A stretch of 64,000 nucleotides of DNA from Liolophura sinensis (taxonomy: Eukaryota; Mollusca; Polyplacophora; Chitonida; Chitonidae): the NCBI RefSeq assembly GCF_032854445.1, contig NC_088295.1, forward strand, positions 38,532,510 through 38,596,509, read 5' to 3'. Under the pieces are notes generated by a model, which had not been told where the DNA came from, searched no databases, and saw nothing but the letters and a program-made list of their open reading frames with translations. Of the stretch, positions 37,049 to 50,378 are shown in pieces. The position numbers and the translations under genes were made by a program. Every line of letters starts with the position of its first letter. The stretch's first letter is position 1.

Positions 37049-37165
37049 GGGCCCAGTTTCACAAAAATGTCGAACGTGTACACTATTCACACATATCGGA
37101 CAATGGTACGGCAATAATGACGTACAAAATATAGTACGACAAATGTACGATAAAAGAAAAACATG
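37049..37165 (+). mobile_element. GGGCCC foldback element, half copy
   Basis: It begins with 'gggcccagtttcacaaaaat' and continues to 'gtacgacaaatgtacgataa'. The section near 37105-37155 is the reverse complement of the interior of the copy at 31914, so the element has lost its right terminus. Confidence 0.6.
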
Positions 37166-37332
37166 CGGTATGCGGTAGGCGGAGAATAAAAATCTTTCTA
37201 CCGAAACCCTTTTGGCAGCCGAAAATAAAGTGTCGGTTGTGCTAATATTTTCTTTGCAGATATGGTTTGACTGATAAAATGTCCCTTCCTACCGTCTGAT
37301 AGTGCTAATTTACAACACACACCAGAAAAAAG

Positions 37333-37713
37333 CAAATGCCAGGAATGAGTGAGTGAATGGGGTTTAACGTCGTACTTAACAATTTTTCAGTCATATGACG
37401 ACGGAGGAATCCTTAGAGTGTGTATAATGTGCCACCATTTCGCAGGACGGATTTCCACCGCTCTTTATCTAGTGCCGCTCCACTGAGACGCCTTACCGAA
37501 GGCAAGTAAGCCGCCCTGCCCGAGCCATTATATTGATACGGGTCAACCAGTCGTTGCACTCTCCCCTTCATCCTGAACGCCAAGCGAGGAAGTTACAACT
37601 TCCTCTTTTAAGGTCTTAGGTGTAACTGGGACCAGGATTGACCCTGGATCTACCGGTCCCGAAGCGGACGCTCTACCAACTTTGTCATCGGGGGCCGGTA
37701 CAAATGCAAGAAA
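37333..37713 (-). repeat. Full-length SINE family A1 inserted in a satellite monomer
   Basis: The body at 37346-37700 lies between 'caaatgccaggaa' (37333-37345) and 'caaatgcaagaaa' (37701-37713), a 13-bp duplication of the monomer's own 'caaataccaggaa' segment with two mismatches. Read on the minus strand the head starts 'accggcccccgatgacaaag' then 'ttggtagagcgtccgcttcg' (A box) and has a B-box-like 'gggtcaatcc'. This is the most complete A1 copy here. Confidence 0.92.
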
Positions 37714-38145
37714 GGGATGTGCAGATCTTTGTTTGATCGATCCATAATAATGACAAATCATGCCATTTATACATATCAAAAATACTTTTTGGGTTGCGTT
37801 GATAGCTTCTTCACGAAGATTATATGACGTGAACAATCCTTCCCTGTTATCTAATAGTGCTAACTTACAACACACATCAGCACCAAACAAACACCAGGAA
37901 GGGCTGTGATAGCCATGTCTGTATACGTCATTTCAAAAGGGAAACGGAACCCTCCCTAACATGTGATAGTGCTAATTTACAATACACATCAGCACCAAAC
38001 AAATAGCAGGAAGGAATGTGATTCCCTTGTCTGTATATGTCTTTTGAAACGGGAAATGGAAACCTCCCTAGCATGTGATAGTGCTAATTTACCATAGACA
38101 TCAGCACCAAACAAATACCAGGGAGGAACTTCCAGATCGTTAAGG

Positions 38146-38233
38146 GTTTCTCCCGGTTTCTGCCCGATTTTTTCCCAACATAAGCTAACCGCTGTCCTAT
38201 GAGTGAAATATTGTTGAGTAGGTCGTAAGACAT
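38146..38233 (+). repeat. SINE family B tail fragment in array 1
   Basis: 'ttctgcccgattttttccca', then 'aagctaaccgctgtcctatg', then 'agtgaaatattgttgagtag'. It replaces the spacer of one monomer. Confidence 0.65.
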
Positions 38234-38825
38234 GAATTTACCAGAATTTAATGTATACGTCTTCTAAAATGAGAAGTGGAACCCTCCCTAGCATCTGAAA
38301 GTGCTAATTTACAGTATGCATCATCACCAAACAAATACCAGGAAGGGGTATAATGACCTTATCTGTTTACGACTTTTAATAAATTGGGAAAATAAACTCT
38401 TCGTAGCATGTGATTGTGCTAATTTAAAATACACATTAGCACTAAACAAATACCACGGAAGGATGTAATAGCCTTGTCTGTCTACGTCTCTTGAAACGGG
38501 AAATGGAACCGTAACTAGCATCTAATAGTGCTACTTTACAATACTCATCAGCAATAAACAAACACCCGGAAGAGATGTGATAGCCTTGTATTCATACGTC
38601 TTTTAAATAATTGGAACTCTCCATAGAATGTGATAGTGCTAATTTACAACTGACATCAGCACCAAACATATCTTAGGAAGGGATGCGATTGCCTTGTCTG
38701 TACATGTCTTTGAAAATTGGAAATTTAGCCCTCCCTAGCAAGTGATAGTGCTAATTTAGAATTCACATCAGCACCAAACAAATACAAGGGAGAGATGTAA
38801 AGTCGCTGTAAGTTTAAGACCAGTT

Positions 38826-38972
38826 CATGCTGGCTTCCTCTAAAACCGTACGTAGGAAGCTCTGCGAGCAACCTGCAGACCGTCGTGGGAACATATGCCC
38901 GATTTTTCCAAACATAAGCTAACCGTCGTCCTGTAAGTGAAATATACATGTGTAGGGCGTAAAACAAAAACT
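38826..38972 (+). repeat. SINE family B 3' half in array 1
   Basis: 'gtacgtaggaagctctgcga', 'cctgcagaccgtcgtggga' and 'agtgaaatatacatgtgtag' match the copy at 53007. Two similar but shorter inserts lie at 38146 and 39297, each followed by 'tagaaaaatttaatgtacac'-like sequence, so they probably spread by duplication within the array. Confidence 0.7.
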
Positions 38973-39296
38973 TAGAAAAATTTAATGTACACGTCTTTTA
39001 AAATGAGAAGTGGAGCCCTTCCTAGCATCTGATAGTGCTAATTTACAATACACATCAGCACCAAACAAATACCAGGAAGGGATATGATAACCTTGTCTAT
39101 ATACGTCTTTTAAAATAAGAAATTGAGCCCTCCCTAGCATGTGATAATGCTCATTTATAATACACATTATCACTAAACAAACAAAGGGAAGAGATGTTAT
39201 AGCCTTGTTTGTGTACGTCTTTTAAATTGGGGAATAGAGACCTCCCTACATGTGATAGTTCTAGTTTTCAATGTACATCAGCACAAAACAAATATT

Positions 39297-39372
39297 TTTT
39301 TCTCCCACCAAAAGCTTACCGCCGTCCCTTAAGTTACATAATCTTAAATAGGGCGTAAAACATGAACATAGA
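39297..39372 (+). repeat. SINE family B tail fragment in array 1
   Basis: 'ttctcccaccaaaagcttac', then 'cgccgtccctt' and 'agggcgtaaaacatgaa'. Third member of the left-hand group of trapped tails. Confidence 0.6.
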
Positions 39373-40657
39373 AAAATTTAATGTATACGTCTTTTAAAAT
39401 GAGAAGTGGAACCTTCCCTAGCATCTAATAGTGCTAACTTTACAAAATACATCAGCACAAAACAAATATCAGGAAGCGATGTGATAGCCTTGTCCATACA
39501 CGTCATTCCAAAACAGAAATGGAACTCTCTCTAACATGTGATAGTGCTAATTTACAATACACATTAGCACTAAACACATACAAGGGATGAGTGTGATAGC
39601 TTAGTATGTCTACGTCTTTTAAATTGGGGAATACAGACCTCCCTACATGTAATAGTGCTAATTTTCAATGTACATCAGCACCAAGCCTGTACTACGCAGG
39701 AATGTGATAGCCTTGTCTGTATACGCCATTCAAATGGGAAATGGAACCCTCCTAGCTTCTGATAGTGCTAATTCACAATATAAAGCAGCACCAAACAAAT
39801 ACCAGGAATAGCCTTGTCTGTAAATTTAAAATTGTAACTTGTATGTATACGTCTTTCCAAACGAGAAATGGATCCCTCCCTAGCATGTGATAGTGCTAAT
39901 TTCCAATGTACATCAGCACCTAACATATACCAGGAAGAGATGTGATTGTCTTGTCTGTATGCGTCTTTTAAAATGGGACATGAAACCCTCCTTAGCATGT
40001 GATAGTGCTAGTTTACAACTCACATCAGCACCAAACAAATACCAGGAAGGGATGTTATATCCTTGCCTGTATACGTCATGAAATGGGAAACGGACCCTCC
40101 CTAGTATGTAATAGTGCTAATTTACAATACACATCAGCACCAAACAAATTCCAGGGAGGGATGCAATGGCCTTGTCCATATACGTTTTCTAAAATGGGAA
40201 ATGAATCCCTCCCTAGTATCTGATAGTGCTAATTTTTAATGTACATCAGCACCAAACAAATTCCAGGGAGGGATGGGATAGCCTTGTCTATATACGTCTT
40301 TTAAAATTGGAAATGGAGACCTCCCTTGCATCTGATAGTCCAAATTTATAATTCACATCAGTACCAAACAAATACCAGGAAGGGATGTGATAGCCTTTTC
40401 TATATCCGTCTTTTAAAAAGGGAAATTGAGCCCTCCCTAGCATCTGCTAGTGCTAATATTTATTGCACATCAGCACCAAACATATACCAGGGAGGGATGT
40501 AATAGCCTTGCCTGTATACGTCTATTCAAATTGGAAATGGAAACCTCTCTAGCATCTGATAGTGATTATAATTTTTAATGTACATAAGCATCAAACATAT
40601 ACCAGGGAGGGGTATGATAGCCATGTCTGCATACATCTTTTTAAATGGGAAATGGAG

Positions 40658-40676
40658 CCCCCTCCCCCCCCCCCCC
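40658..40676 (+). repeat. C-homopolymer inside a satellite monomer
   Basis: The monomer's usual 'gccctccctagcatg' reads as a run of 13 C after 'gccccct'. It looks like local slippage of the C-rich basal arm of the core. Confidence 0.9.
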
Positions 40677-41306
40677 AGCATGTGATACTGCTTAATTCCA
40701 ATGTACAATCAGCACCAAAACAGATACCAGGAAGGGATATAATAGCCTTGTCCTGCATACATCTTTTCAAACGGGAAATGAGCCCTCCCTAGCATCTGAT
40801 AGTGCTAATTAACAATACACATCAGTACCAAACAAATACCAGGAAGGGATATAATAGCCTTGTCCAAATTTATATACATCTTTTAAAATGGGAAATTGAG
40901 CCCTCCCTAGCATCTGATAGTGCTAATTTCCAATGTACATCAACACCAAATAAATACCGGGAAGGGATGTAATTGTCTTCTCTGTATGCGTCTTTAAAAA
41001 TGGGAAACGGAACACTCCCTAGCTTGTGATAGTGCTAATTTACAATACACAACAGCACCAAACAAATATCAGGAAGGGATATGATAGCCTTGTCTATATA
41101 CGTCTTTTAAAAAAAAATGGGAAATTGAGCCCTCCCTAGCATGTGATAGTGCTAATTTTTAATTTACTTGAGCACCAAACAAATACCAGGGAGGGATGTG
41201 ATAGCCTTGTCTGTCTACGTCTTTTAAAATTGGAAATGAAGACCTCCCTACATGTGATAGTGCTAATTTTCCATGTTCATCAGCACCAATCAGATACCAG
41301 TAACAG

Positions 41307-41387
41307 TTTCTCGTACCATAAGATTGTCGCGTATATAAAGTGAAATGTTCTTGAGTTGCCTTAAAATATTGATTGAAAAAAATCAAT
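41307..41387 (+). repeat. Co-amplified SINE B tail, copy 1 of 5
   Basis: 'tttctcgtaccataagattg', 'agtgaaatgttcttgag' and 'aaaatattgattgaaaaaaa' are a mutated family B tail. The same derivative, with the same flanking monomers, occurs at 44257, 45619, 50379 and 51629. Confidence 0.85.
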
Positions 41388-44256
41388 GTTTTTTTTTTAA
41401 ATTTGGAATTGAACCCAACACCAAAGAAATAGAAGAAAGGACTGCGATCACCTTGTCTGTATACGTCATTTAAAATGAGAAATGGAATCCTCCCTAGCAG
41501 CTGATAGTGCTAATTGATAATTCACATCAGCACCAAACAGATACCAGGAAGGGATGTGATAGCTTTGTCTATATACGACTTTTAAAATGGGAAGTGGAGC
41601 CCTCCCTAGCATCTGATAGTGCTAATTGCTAATTCACATCAGCACCAAACAAGTACCAGGAAGGGATGTGATAGCCTTGTCTATATACAACTTTTTAAAT
41701 GGGAAATGGAACCCTCCCTAACATATAATAATGCTAATTTATAATTCACATCAGCACCAAACAAATACAAGGAAGGGATATGATAGCTTTGTCTATATAC
41801 GACTTTTAAATTGGGAAATGGAGCCCTCTCGAGCATCCGATAATGCTAATTTTTCATGTACATGAGCACCAAACATATGCTAGGGGGGAATAAGATAGCC
41901 TTGTCTGTATACGTTTTTTCAAATGGGAAATGGAGCCCTCCCTAGCATCTGATAGTGCTAATTTATAATTCACATCAGCACCAAACAGATACCAGGAAAG
42001 GATATGATAGCTTTGTTTATATACGACTTTTAAAATGGGAAATGGAACCCTCTCGAGCATCTGATAGTGCTAATTTTTAATGTACATGAGCACCAAACAT
42101 ATGCTAGGGAGGAATGTGATAGCCTTGTCTGTATACGTTTTTTCAAATGGGAAATGGAGCCCTCCCTAGCATCTGATAGTGCTAATTTCCAATGTACATC
42201 AGCACCAAACAGATACCAGGAAGGGATATAATAGCCTTGTCTGTATACATCTTTTCAAACGGGAAATGGAGCCCTCCCTAGCATCTGATAGTGCTAGTTA
42301 ACAATACACATCAGTACCAAACAAATACCAGGAAGAGATATAATAGCCTTATCTAAATTTATATACATCTTTTAAAATGGAAAATTGAGCCCTCCCTAGC
42401 ATCTGATAGTGCTAATTGATAATTCACATCAGCTCCAAACAGATACCAGGAAGGGATGTAATAGCCTTGTCTATATACCACTTTTAAAATGGGAAATAGA
42501 ACCCTCTCGAGCATCTGATAATGCTAATTTTTAATGTACATGAGCACCAAACATATGCTATTGAGGAATGTGATAGCCTTGTCTGTATACGGTTTTTCAA
42601 ATGGGAAATGGAGCCCTCCCTATCATCTGATAGTGCTAATTTCCAATGTACATCAGCACCAAACAGATACCAGGAAGGGATATAATAGCCTTGTCTGTAT
42701 ACATCTTTTCAAACGGGAAATGGAGCCCTCCCTAGCATCTGATAGTGCTAATTAACAATACACATCAGCACCAAACAAATACCAGGAAGGGATATGATAG
42801 CCTTGTCTAAATTTATATACATCTTTTAAAATGGGAAATTGAGCCCTCCTTAGCATCTGATAGTGCTAATTTCCAATGTACATCAGCACCAAACAGATAC
42901 CAGGAAGGGATGTAATAGCCTTGTCTATATACGACTATTAAAATGGGAAATAGAACCCTCTCGAGCATCTGATAGTGCTAATTTTTAATGTACATGAGCA
43001 CCAAACATTTGCTAGGGAGGAATGTGATAGCCTTGTCTGAATACGTTTTTTCAAATGGGAAATGGAACCCTCCCTAGCATCTGATAGTGCTAATTTCCAA
43101 TGTACATTAACACCAAACAGATACCAGGAAGGGATATAATAGCCTTGTCTGTATACATCTTTTCAAACGGGAAATGGAGCCCTCCCTAGCATCTGATAGT
43201 GCTAATTAACAATACACATCAGTACCAAACAAATACCAGGAAGGGATACGATAGCCTTGTCTAAATTTATATACATCTTTTAAAATGGGAAATTGAGCCC
43301 TCCATAGCATCTGATAATGCTAATTGATAATTCACATCAGCACCAAACAGATACCAGGAAGGGATGTAATAGCCTTGTCTATATACGACTTTTAAAATGG
43401 GAAATGGAGCCCTCTCTAGCATCTAATAATGCTAATTTATAATTCACATCAGCACGAAACAAATACCAAGAAGGGATATGATAGCTTTGCCTAATTACGA
43501 CTTTTAAAATGGAAAATGGAACCCTCTCGAGCATCTGATAATGCTAATTTTTCATGTACATCAGCACCAAACATATGCTAGGGAGGAATGTGATAGCCTT
43601 GTCTGTATACATTTTTTCAAATGGGAAATGGAGCCCTCCCTAGCATCTGATAGTGCTAATTTCCAATGTACATCAGCACCAAACAGATACCAGGACTGGA
43701 TATAATAGCCTTGTCTGTATACATTATTTCAAACGGGAAATGGAGCCCTCCCTAGCATCTGATAGTGCTAATTAACAATACACATAAGTACCAAACAAAT
43801 ACCAGGAAGGGATACGATAGCCTTGTCTAAATTTATATACATCTTTTAAAATGGGAAATTGAGCCCTCCTTAGCATCTGATAGTGTTAATTTCCAATGTA
43901 CATCAGCACCAAAGGGATAGGGATATGACAGCCTTGTCCATATACGACTTTTAAAATGGGAAATGAAACCCTCCCTAGCATCTGATAGTGCTAATTTATA
44001 ATTTATATCAGCACCAAACAAATACCAGGAAGGGATATGATAGCCTTGTCTATATACAACTTTTGAAATGAAAAATGAAACCCTCCCTAGCATGTGATAG
44101 TGCTAATTTTTAATTTACTTGAGCACCAAACAAATACCAGGGAGGGAAGTGATAGCCTTGTCTGTCTACGTCTTTTAAAATTGGAAATGAAGACCTCCCT
44201 ACATATGATAGTGCTAATTTTCTATGTTCATCAGCACCAAACAGATACAAGTAATA

Positions 44257-44335
44257 GTTTCTCGTACCATAAGATTGTCGCCGTAGCGTAGGTGAAATAT
44301 ACTTAAGTTGGCCTAAAATATTGATTGAAAAAAAT
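44257..44335 (+). repeat. Co-amplified SINE B tail, copy 2 of 5
   Basis: Same derivative as at 41307, with the fuller 'gtcgccgtagcgtaggtgaa' segment. Confidence 0.85.
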
Positions 44336-45618
44336 TTAATGCTTTTTTTTAATTTCGAATTGAACCCAACACCAAATACATAAAAGGAAAGACTGCGATC
44401 ACCTTGTCTGTATACGTCATTTCAAATGAGAAATGGAACCCTCCCAGCATCTGATAGTGCTAATTTATAATTTACATCAGCACCAAACAGATACCAGGAA
44501 GGGATATAGCCTTGTCTGTATACATCTTTTCAAACGGGAAATGGAGCCCTCCCTAGCATCTGAGAGTGCTAATTGATAATTCACATCAGTACCAAACAAA
44601 GACCAGGAAGGGATGTGATAGCCTTGTCTATAAACGACTTTTAAAATGGGAAATGGAACCCTCCCTAGTATCTGATAGTGCTAATTTATAATTCATATCA
44701 GCACTAAACAAATACCAGGAAGGGATATGATAGCCTTGTCTATGTACAACTTTTAAAATGGGAAATGGATCCCTCTCTAGCATCTGATAGTACTAATATT
44801 TAATGTACATGAGCACCAAACTTATACTAGGGACTGATGTGATAGCCTTGTCTGTATACGTCTTTTAAAATTGGAAATGGAGCCCTTTCTAGCATGTGAT
44901 AGTGCTAATTTCCAATGTACATCAGCACCAAACAGATACCAGGAAGGGATATAATAGCCTTGTCTGTATACATCTTTTCAAACGGGAAATGGAGCCCTCC
45001 CTAGCATCTGATAGTGCTAATTTCCAATGTACATCAGCACCAAACAGATAACAGGAAGGGATGTGATTGTCTTGTCTGTATGCGTCTTTTACAATGGGAA
45101 ACGGAACACTCCCTAGCTTGTGATAGTGCTAATTTACAATACACATCAGCACCAAACAAATACCAGGAAGGGATGTAATAGCCTTGTCTATATACGTCTT
45201 TTAAAACGGGAAATTGAGCCCTCCCTAGCATCTGATAGTGCTAATTTCCAATGTACATCAGCACCAAATAAATACCGGGAAGGGATGTGATTGTCTTCTC
45301 TGTATGCGTCTTTTAAAATGGGAAACGGAACACTCCCTAGCTTGTGATAGTGCTAATTTACAATACACAACAGCACCAAACAAATATCAGGAAGGGATAT
45401 GATAGCCTTGTCTATATACGTCTTTTAAAATGGGAAATTGAACCCTCTCTAGCATGTGATAGTGCTAATTTTTAATTTACTTGAGCACCAAACAAATACC
45501 AGGGAGGGATGTGATAGCCTTGTCTGTCTACGTCTTTTAAAATTGGAAATGAAGACCTCCCTACATGTGATAGTGCTAATTTTCCATGTTCATCAGCACC
45601 AATCAGATACAAGTAACA

Positions 45619-45700
45619 GTTTCTCGTACCATAAGATTGTCGCGTATATAAAGTGAAATGTTCTTGAGTTGCCTTAAAATATTGATTGAAAAAAATCAAT
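45619..45700 (+). repeat. Co-amplified SINE B tail, copy 3 of 5
   Basis: Virtually identical to the copy at 41307, including its deletion 'gtcgcgtatataaagtg'. Confidence 0.85.
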
Positions 45701-48700
45701 GTTTTTTTTTTAAATTTGGAATTGAACCCAACACCAAAGAAAAAGAAGAAAGGACTGCGATCACCTTGTCTGTATACGTCATTTAAAATGAGAAATGGAA
45801 TCCTCCCTAGCAGCTGATAGTGCTAATTGATAATTCACATCAGCACCAAACAGATACCAGGAAGGGATGTGATAGCATTGTCTATATACGACTTTTAAAA
45901 TGGGAAATGGAACCCTCTCGAGCATCTGATAGTGCTAATTGCTAATTCACATCAGCACCAAACAAGTACCAGGAAGGGATGTGATAGCCTTGTCTATATA
46001 CGACTTTTTAAATGGGAAATGGAACCCTCCCTAACATATAATAATGCTAATTTATAATACACATCAGCACCAAACAAATACAAGGAAGGGATATGATAGC
46101 TTTGTCTATATACGACTTTTAAATTGGGAAATGGGGCCCTTTCGAGCATCTGATAATGCTAATTTTTCATGTACATGAGCACCAAACATATGCTAGGGGG
46201 GAATGTGATAGCCTTGTCTGTATACGTTTTTTCAAATGGGAAATGGAGCCCTCCCTAGCATCTGATAGTGCTAATTTATAATTCACATCAGCACCAAACA
46301 GATACCAGGAAAGGATATGATAGCTTTGTTTATATACGACTTTTAAAATGGGAAATGGAACCCTCTCGAGCATCTGATAATGCTAATTTTTAATGTACAT
46401 GAGCACCAAACATATGCTAGGGAGGAATGTGATAGCCTTGTCTGTATACGTTTTTTCAAATGGGAAATGGAGCCCTCCCTAGCATCTGATAGTGCTAATT
46501 TCCAATGTACATCAGCACCAAACAGATACCAGGAAGGGATATAATAGCCTTGTCTGTATGCATCTTTTCAAACGGAAATGGAGCCCTCCCTAGCATCTGA
46601 TAGTGCTAATTAACAATACACATCAGTACCAAACAAATACCAGGAAGAGATATGATAGCCTTGTCTAAACTTATATACATCTTTTAAAATGGGAAATTGA
46701 GCCCTCCCTAGCATCTGATAGTGCTAATTGATAATTCACATCAGCTCCAAACAGATACCAGGAAGGGATGTAATAGCCTTGTCTATATACCACTTTTAAA
46801 ATGGGAAATAGAACCCTCTCGAGCATCTAATAATGCTAATTTTTAATGTACATGAGCACCAAACACATGCTATTGAGGAATGTGATAGCCTTGTCTGTAT
46901 ACGGTTTTTCAAACGGGAAATGAAGCCCTCCCTATCATCTGATAGTGCTAATTTCCAATGTACATCAGCACCAAACAGATACCAGGAAGGGATATAATAG
47001 CCTTGTCTGTATACTTCTTTTCAAACGGGAAATGGAGCCCTCCCTAGCATCTGATAGTGCTAATTAACAATACACATCAGCACCAAACAAATACCAGGAA
47101 GGGATATGATAGCCTTGTCTAAATTTATATACATCTTTTAAAATGGGAAATTGAGCCCTCCCTAGCATCTGATAGTGCTAATTTCCAATGTACATCAGCA
47201 CCAAACAGATACCAGGAAGGGATGTAATAGCCTTGTCTATATACGACTATTAAAATGGGAAATAGAACCCTCCCTATCATCTGATAGTGCTAATTTCCAA
47301 TGTACATCAGCACCAAACAGATACCAGGAAGGGATATAATAGCCTTGTCTGTATACATCTTTTCAAACGGGAAATGGAGCCCTCCCTAGCATCTGATAGT
47401 GCTAATTAACAATACACATCAGCACCAAACAAATACTAGGAAGGGATATGATAGCCTTGTCTAAATTTATATACATCTTTTAAAATGGGAAATTGAGCCC
47501 TCCCTAGCATCTGATAGTGCTAATTTCCAATGTACATCAGCACCAAACAGATACCAGGAAGGGATGTAATAGCCTTGTCTATATACGACTATTAAAATGG
47601 GAAATAGAACCCTCTCGAGCATCTGATAGTGCTAATTTTTAATGTACATGAGCACCAAACATATGCTAGGGAGGAATGTGATAGCCTTGTCTCTATACGT
47701 TTTTTCAAATGGGAAATGGAGCCCTCCCTAGCATCTGATAGTGCTAATTTCCAATGTACATCAGCACCAAACAGATACCAGGAAGGGATATAATAGCCTT
47801 TTCTGTATACATTTTTTCAAACGGGAAATGGAGCCCTCCCTAGCATCTGATAGTGCTAATTAACAATACACATCAGTACCAAACAAATACCAGGAAGGGA
47901 TACGATAGCCTTGTCTAAATTTATATACATCTTTTGAAATGGGAAATTGAGCCCTCCCTAGCATCTGATAGTGCTAATTGATAATTCACATCAGCACCAA
48001 ACAGATACCAGGAAGGGATGTAATAGCCTTGTCTATATACCACTTTTAAAATGGGAAATAGAACCCTCTCGAGCATCTGATAATGCTAATTTTTAATGTA
48101 CATGAGCACCAAACATATGCTAGGAAGGAATGAGATAGCCTTGTCTGTATACGGTTTTTCAAATGGGAAATGGATCCCTCCCTAGCATCTGATAGTGCTA
48201 ATTTCCAATGTACATCAGCACCAAATAGATACCAGGAAGGGATATATTAGGCTTGTCTGTATACATCTTTTCAAACGGGAAATGGAGCCCTCGCTAGCAT
48301 CTGATAGTGCTAATTAACAATACACATCAGTACCAAACAAATACCAGGAAGGGATATGATAGCCTTGTCTAAATTTATATACATCTTTTAAAATGGGAAA
48401 TTGAGCCCTCCCTAGCATCTGATAGTTCTAATTGATAATTTACATCAACACCAAACAGATACCAGGAAGGGATGTAATAGCCTTGTCTATGTACGACTTT
48501 TAAAAATGGAACCCTCCCTAGCATCTAATAATGCTAATTTATAATTCACATCAGCACGAAACAAATACCAGGAAGGGATATGATAGCTTTGTCTAATTAC
48601 GACTTTTAAAATGGGAAATGGAACCCTCTCGAGCATTTGAAAATGCTAATTTTTAATGTACATGAGCACCAAACATATGCTAGGGAGGAATGTGATAGCC

Positions 48701-50378
48701 TTGTCTGTATACATTTTTTCAAATGGGAAATGGAGCCCTCCCTAGCATCTGATAGTGCTAATTTCCAATGTACATCAGCACCAAACAGATACCAGGAAGG
48801 GATACGATAGCCTTGTCTGTATACATTATTTCAAACGGGAAATGGAGCCCTCCCTAGCATCTGTTAGTGCTAATTAACAATACACATCAGTACCAAACAA
48901 ATACCAGGAAGGGATACGATAGCCTTGTCTAAATTTATATACATCTTTTAAAATGGGAAATTGAGCCCTCCCTAGCATCTGATAGTGCTAATTGATAATT
49001 CACATCAGCACCAAACAGATACCAGGAAGGGATGTAATAGCCTTGTCTATATACCACTTTCAATATGGGAAATGGATCCCTCTCTAGCATCTGATAGTGC
49101 TAATTTTTAATGTACATGAGCACCAAACATTTGCTAGGGAGGAATGTGATAGCCTTGTCTGTATACGTTTTTTCAAATGGGAAATGGAACCCTCCCTAGC
49201 ATCTGATAGTGCTAATTTCCAATGTACATCAACACCAAACAGATACCAGGAAGGGATATAATAGCCTTGTCTGTATACATCTTTTCAAACGGGAAATGGA
49301 GCCCTCCCTAGCATCTGATAGTGCTAATTTCCAATGTACATCAGTACCAAACAAATACCAGGAAGGGATACGATAGCCTTGTCTAAATTTATATACATCT
49401 TTTAAAATGGGAAATTGAGCCCTCCATAGCATCTGATAATGCTAATTGATAATTCACATCAGCACCAAACAGATACCAGGAAGGGATGTAATAGCCTTGT
49501 CTATATACGACTTTTAAAATGGGAAATGGATCCCTCTCTAGCATCTAATAATGCTAATTTATAATTCACATCAGCACGAAACAAATACCAGGAAGGGATA
49601 TGATAGCTTTGTCTAATTACGACTTTTAAAATGGGAAATGGAACCCTCTCGAGCATCTGATAATGCTAATTTTTAATGTACATGAGCACCAAACATATGC
49701 TAGGGAGGAATGTGATAGCCCTGTCTGTATACATTTTTTCAAATATGAAATGGAGCCCTCCCTAGCATCTGATAGTGCTAATTTCCAATGTACATCAGCA
49801 CCAAACAGATACCAGGACTGGATATAATAGCCTTGTCTGTATACATTATTTCAAACGGGAAATGGAGCCCTCCCTAGCATCTGATAGTGCTAATTAACAA
49901 TACACATAAGTACCAAACAAATACTAGGAAGGGATATGATAGCCTTGTCTAAATTTATATACATCTTTTAAAATGGGAAATTGAGCCCTCCCTAGCATCT
50001 GATAGTGTTAATTTTCAATGTACATCAGCACCAAAGGTATAGGGATATGACAGCCTTGTCCATATACGACTTTTAAAATGGGAAATGAAACCCTCCCTAG
50101 CATCTGATAGTGCTAATTTATAATTTATATCAGCACCAAACAAATACCAGGAAGGGATATGATAGCCTTGTCTATATACAACTTTTGAAATGAAAAATGA
50201 AACCCTCCCTAGCATGTGACAGTGCTAATTTTTAATTTACTTGAGCACCAAACAAATACTAGGGAGGGATGTGATAGCCTTGTCTGTCTACGTCTTTTAA
50301 AATTGGAAATGAAGACCTCCCTACATATGATAGTGCTAATTTTCTATGTTCATCAGCACCAAACAGATACAAGTAATA

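Larger units (their letters stand above)
33641..37270 (+). repeat. Decayed left flank of satellite array 1
   Basis: Relics of the array 1 monomer occur at irregular spacing. Examples are 'aggaaatgcatcctcc' with 'ctaatgctg' near 33690, 'ctctccctagcg' near 33918, 'ctcccttgcatctgatactg' near 34783, 'cccttcctaacgtgatagcg' near 35301, 'cccagcatgtgacagtgcta' near 36169, 'ttagtgctaattt' near 36531 and 'taatagtgctaatatgcaat' near 36830. Identity to the array consensus rises from left to right. Unrelated sequence is inserted at 35.4-36.0 and 37.05 kb. Confidence 0.8.
41142..45454 (+). repeat. Segmental duplication in array 1, 4.31-kb period
   Basis: Landmarks in 41.14-42.8 kb recur 4312-4313 bp later. 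The trapped SINE tail at 41307 recurs at 45619, a peptide-identical stretch at 41143 recurs at 45456, and another at 41854 recurs at 46167. Substitutions between the copies are few. Confidence 0.85.
42066..49700 (+). repeat. Higher-order repeat in array 1, four-monomer unit of about 455 bp
   Basis: The subtype with 'tgtacatgagcaccaaacat' + 'atgctaggg' recurs near 42080, 42535, 42985, 46390, 46850, 47640, 48095, 48655, 49105 and 49675. Spacings are about 450-460 bp (four monomers) or 560-575 bp (five), with one of about 790. The usual order is 'tttttaatgtacatgagc', 'tttccaatgtacatcagc', 'ttaacaatacacatcagt', then 'ttgataattcacatcagc'. The third carries the 7-bp spacer insertion. Confidence 0.85.

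Noticed and set aside
42220-47050. CENP-B-box-like match in the 'tttcaaacgggaaa' part of array 1 spacers
   Set aside because: Only the A-NN-CGGG half fits and the TTCG half is absent, so there is no basis for calling a CENP-B box.
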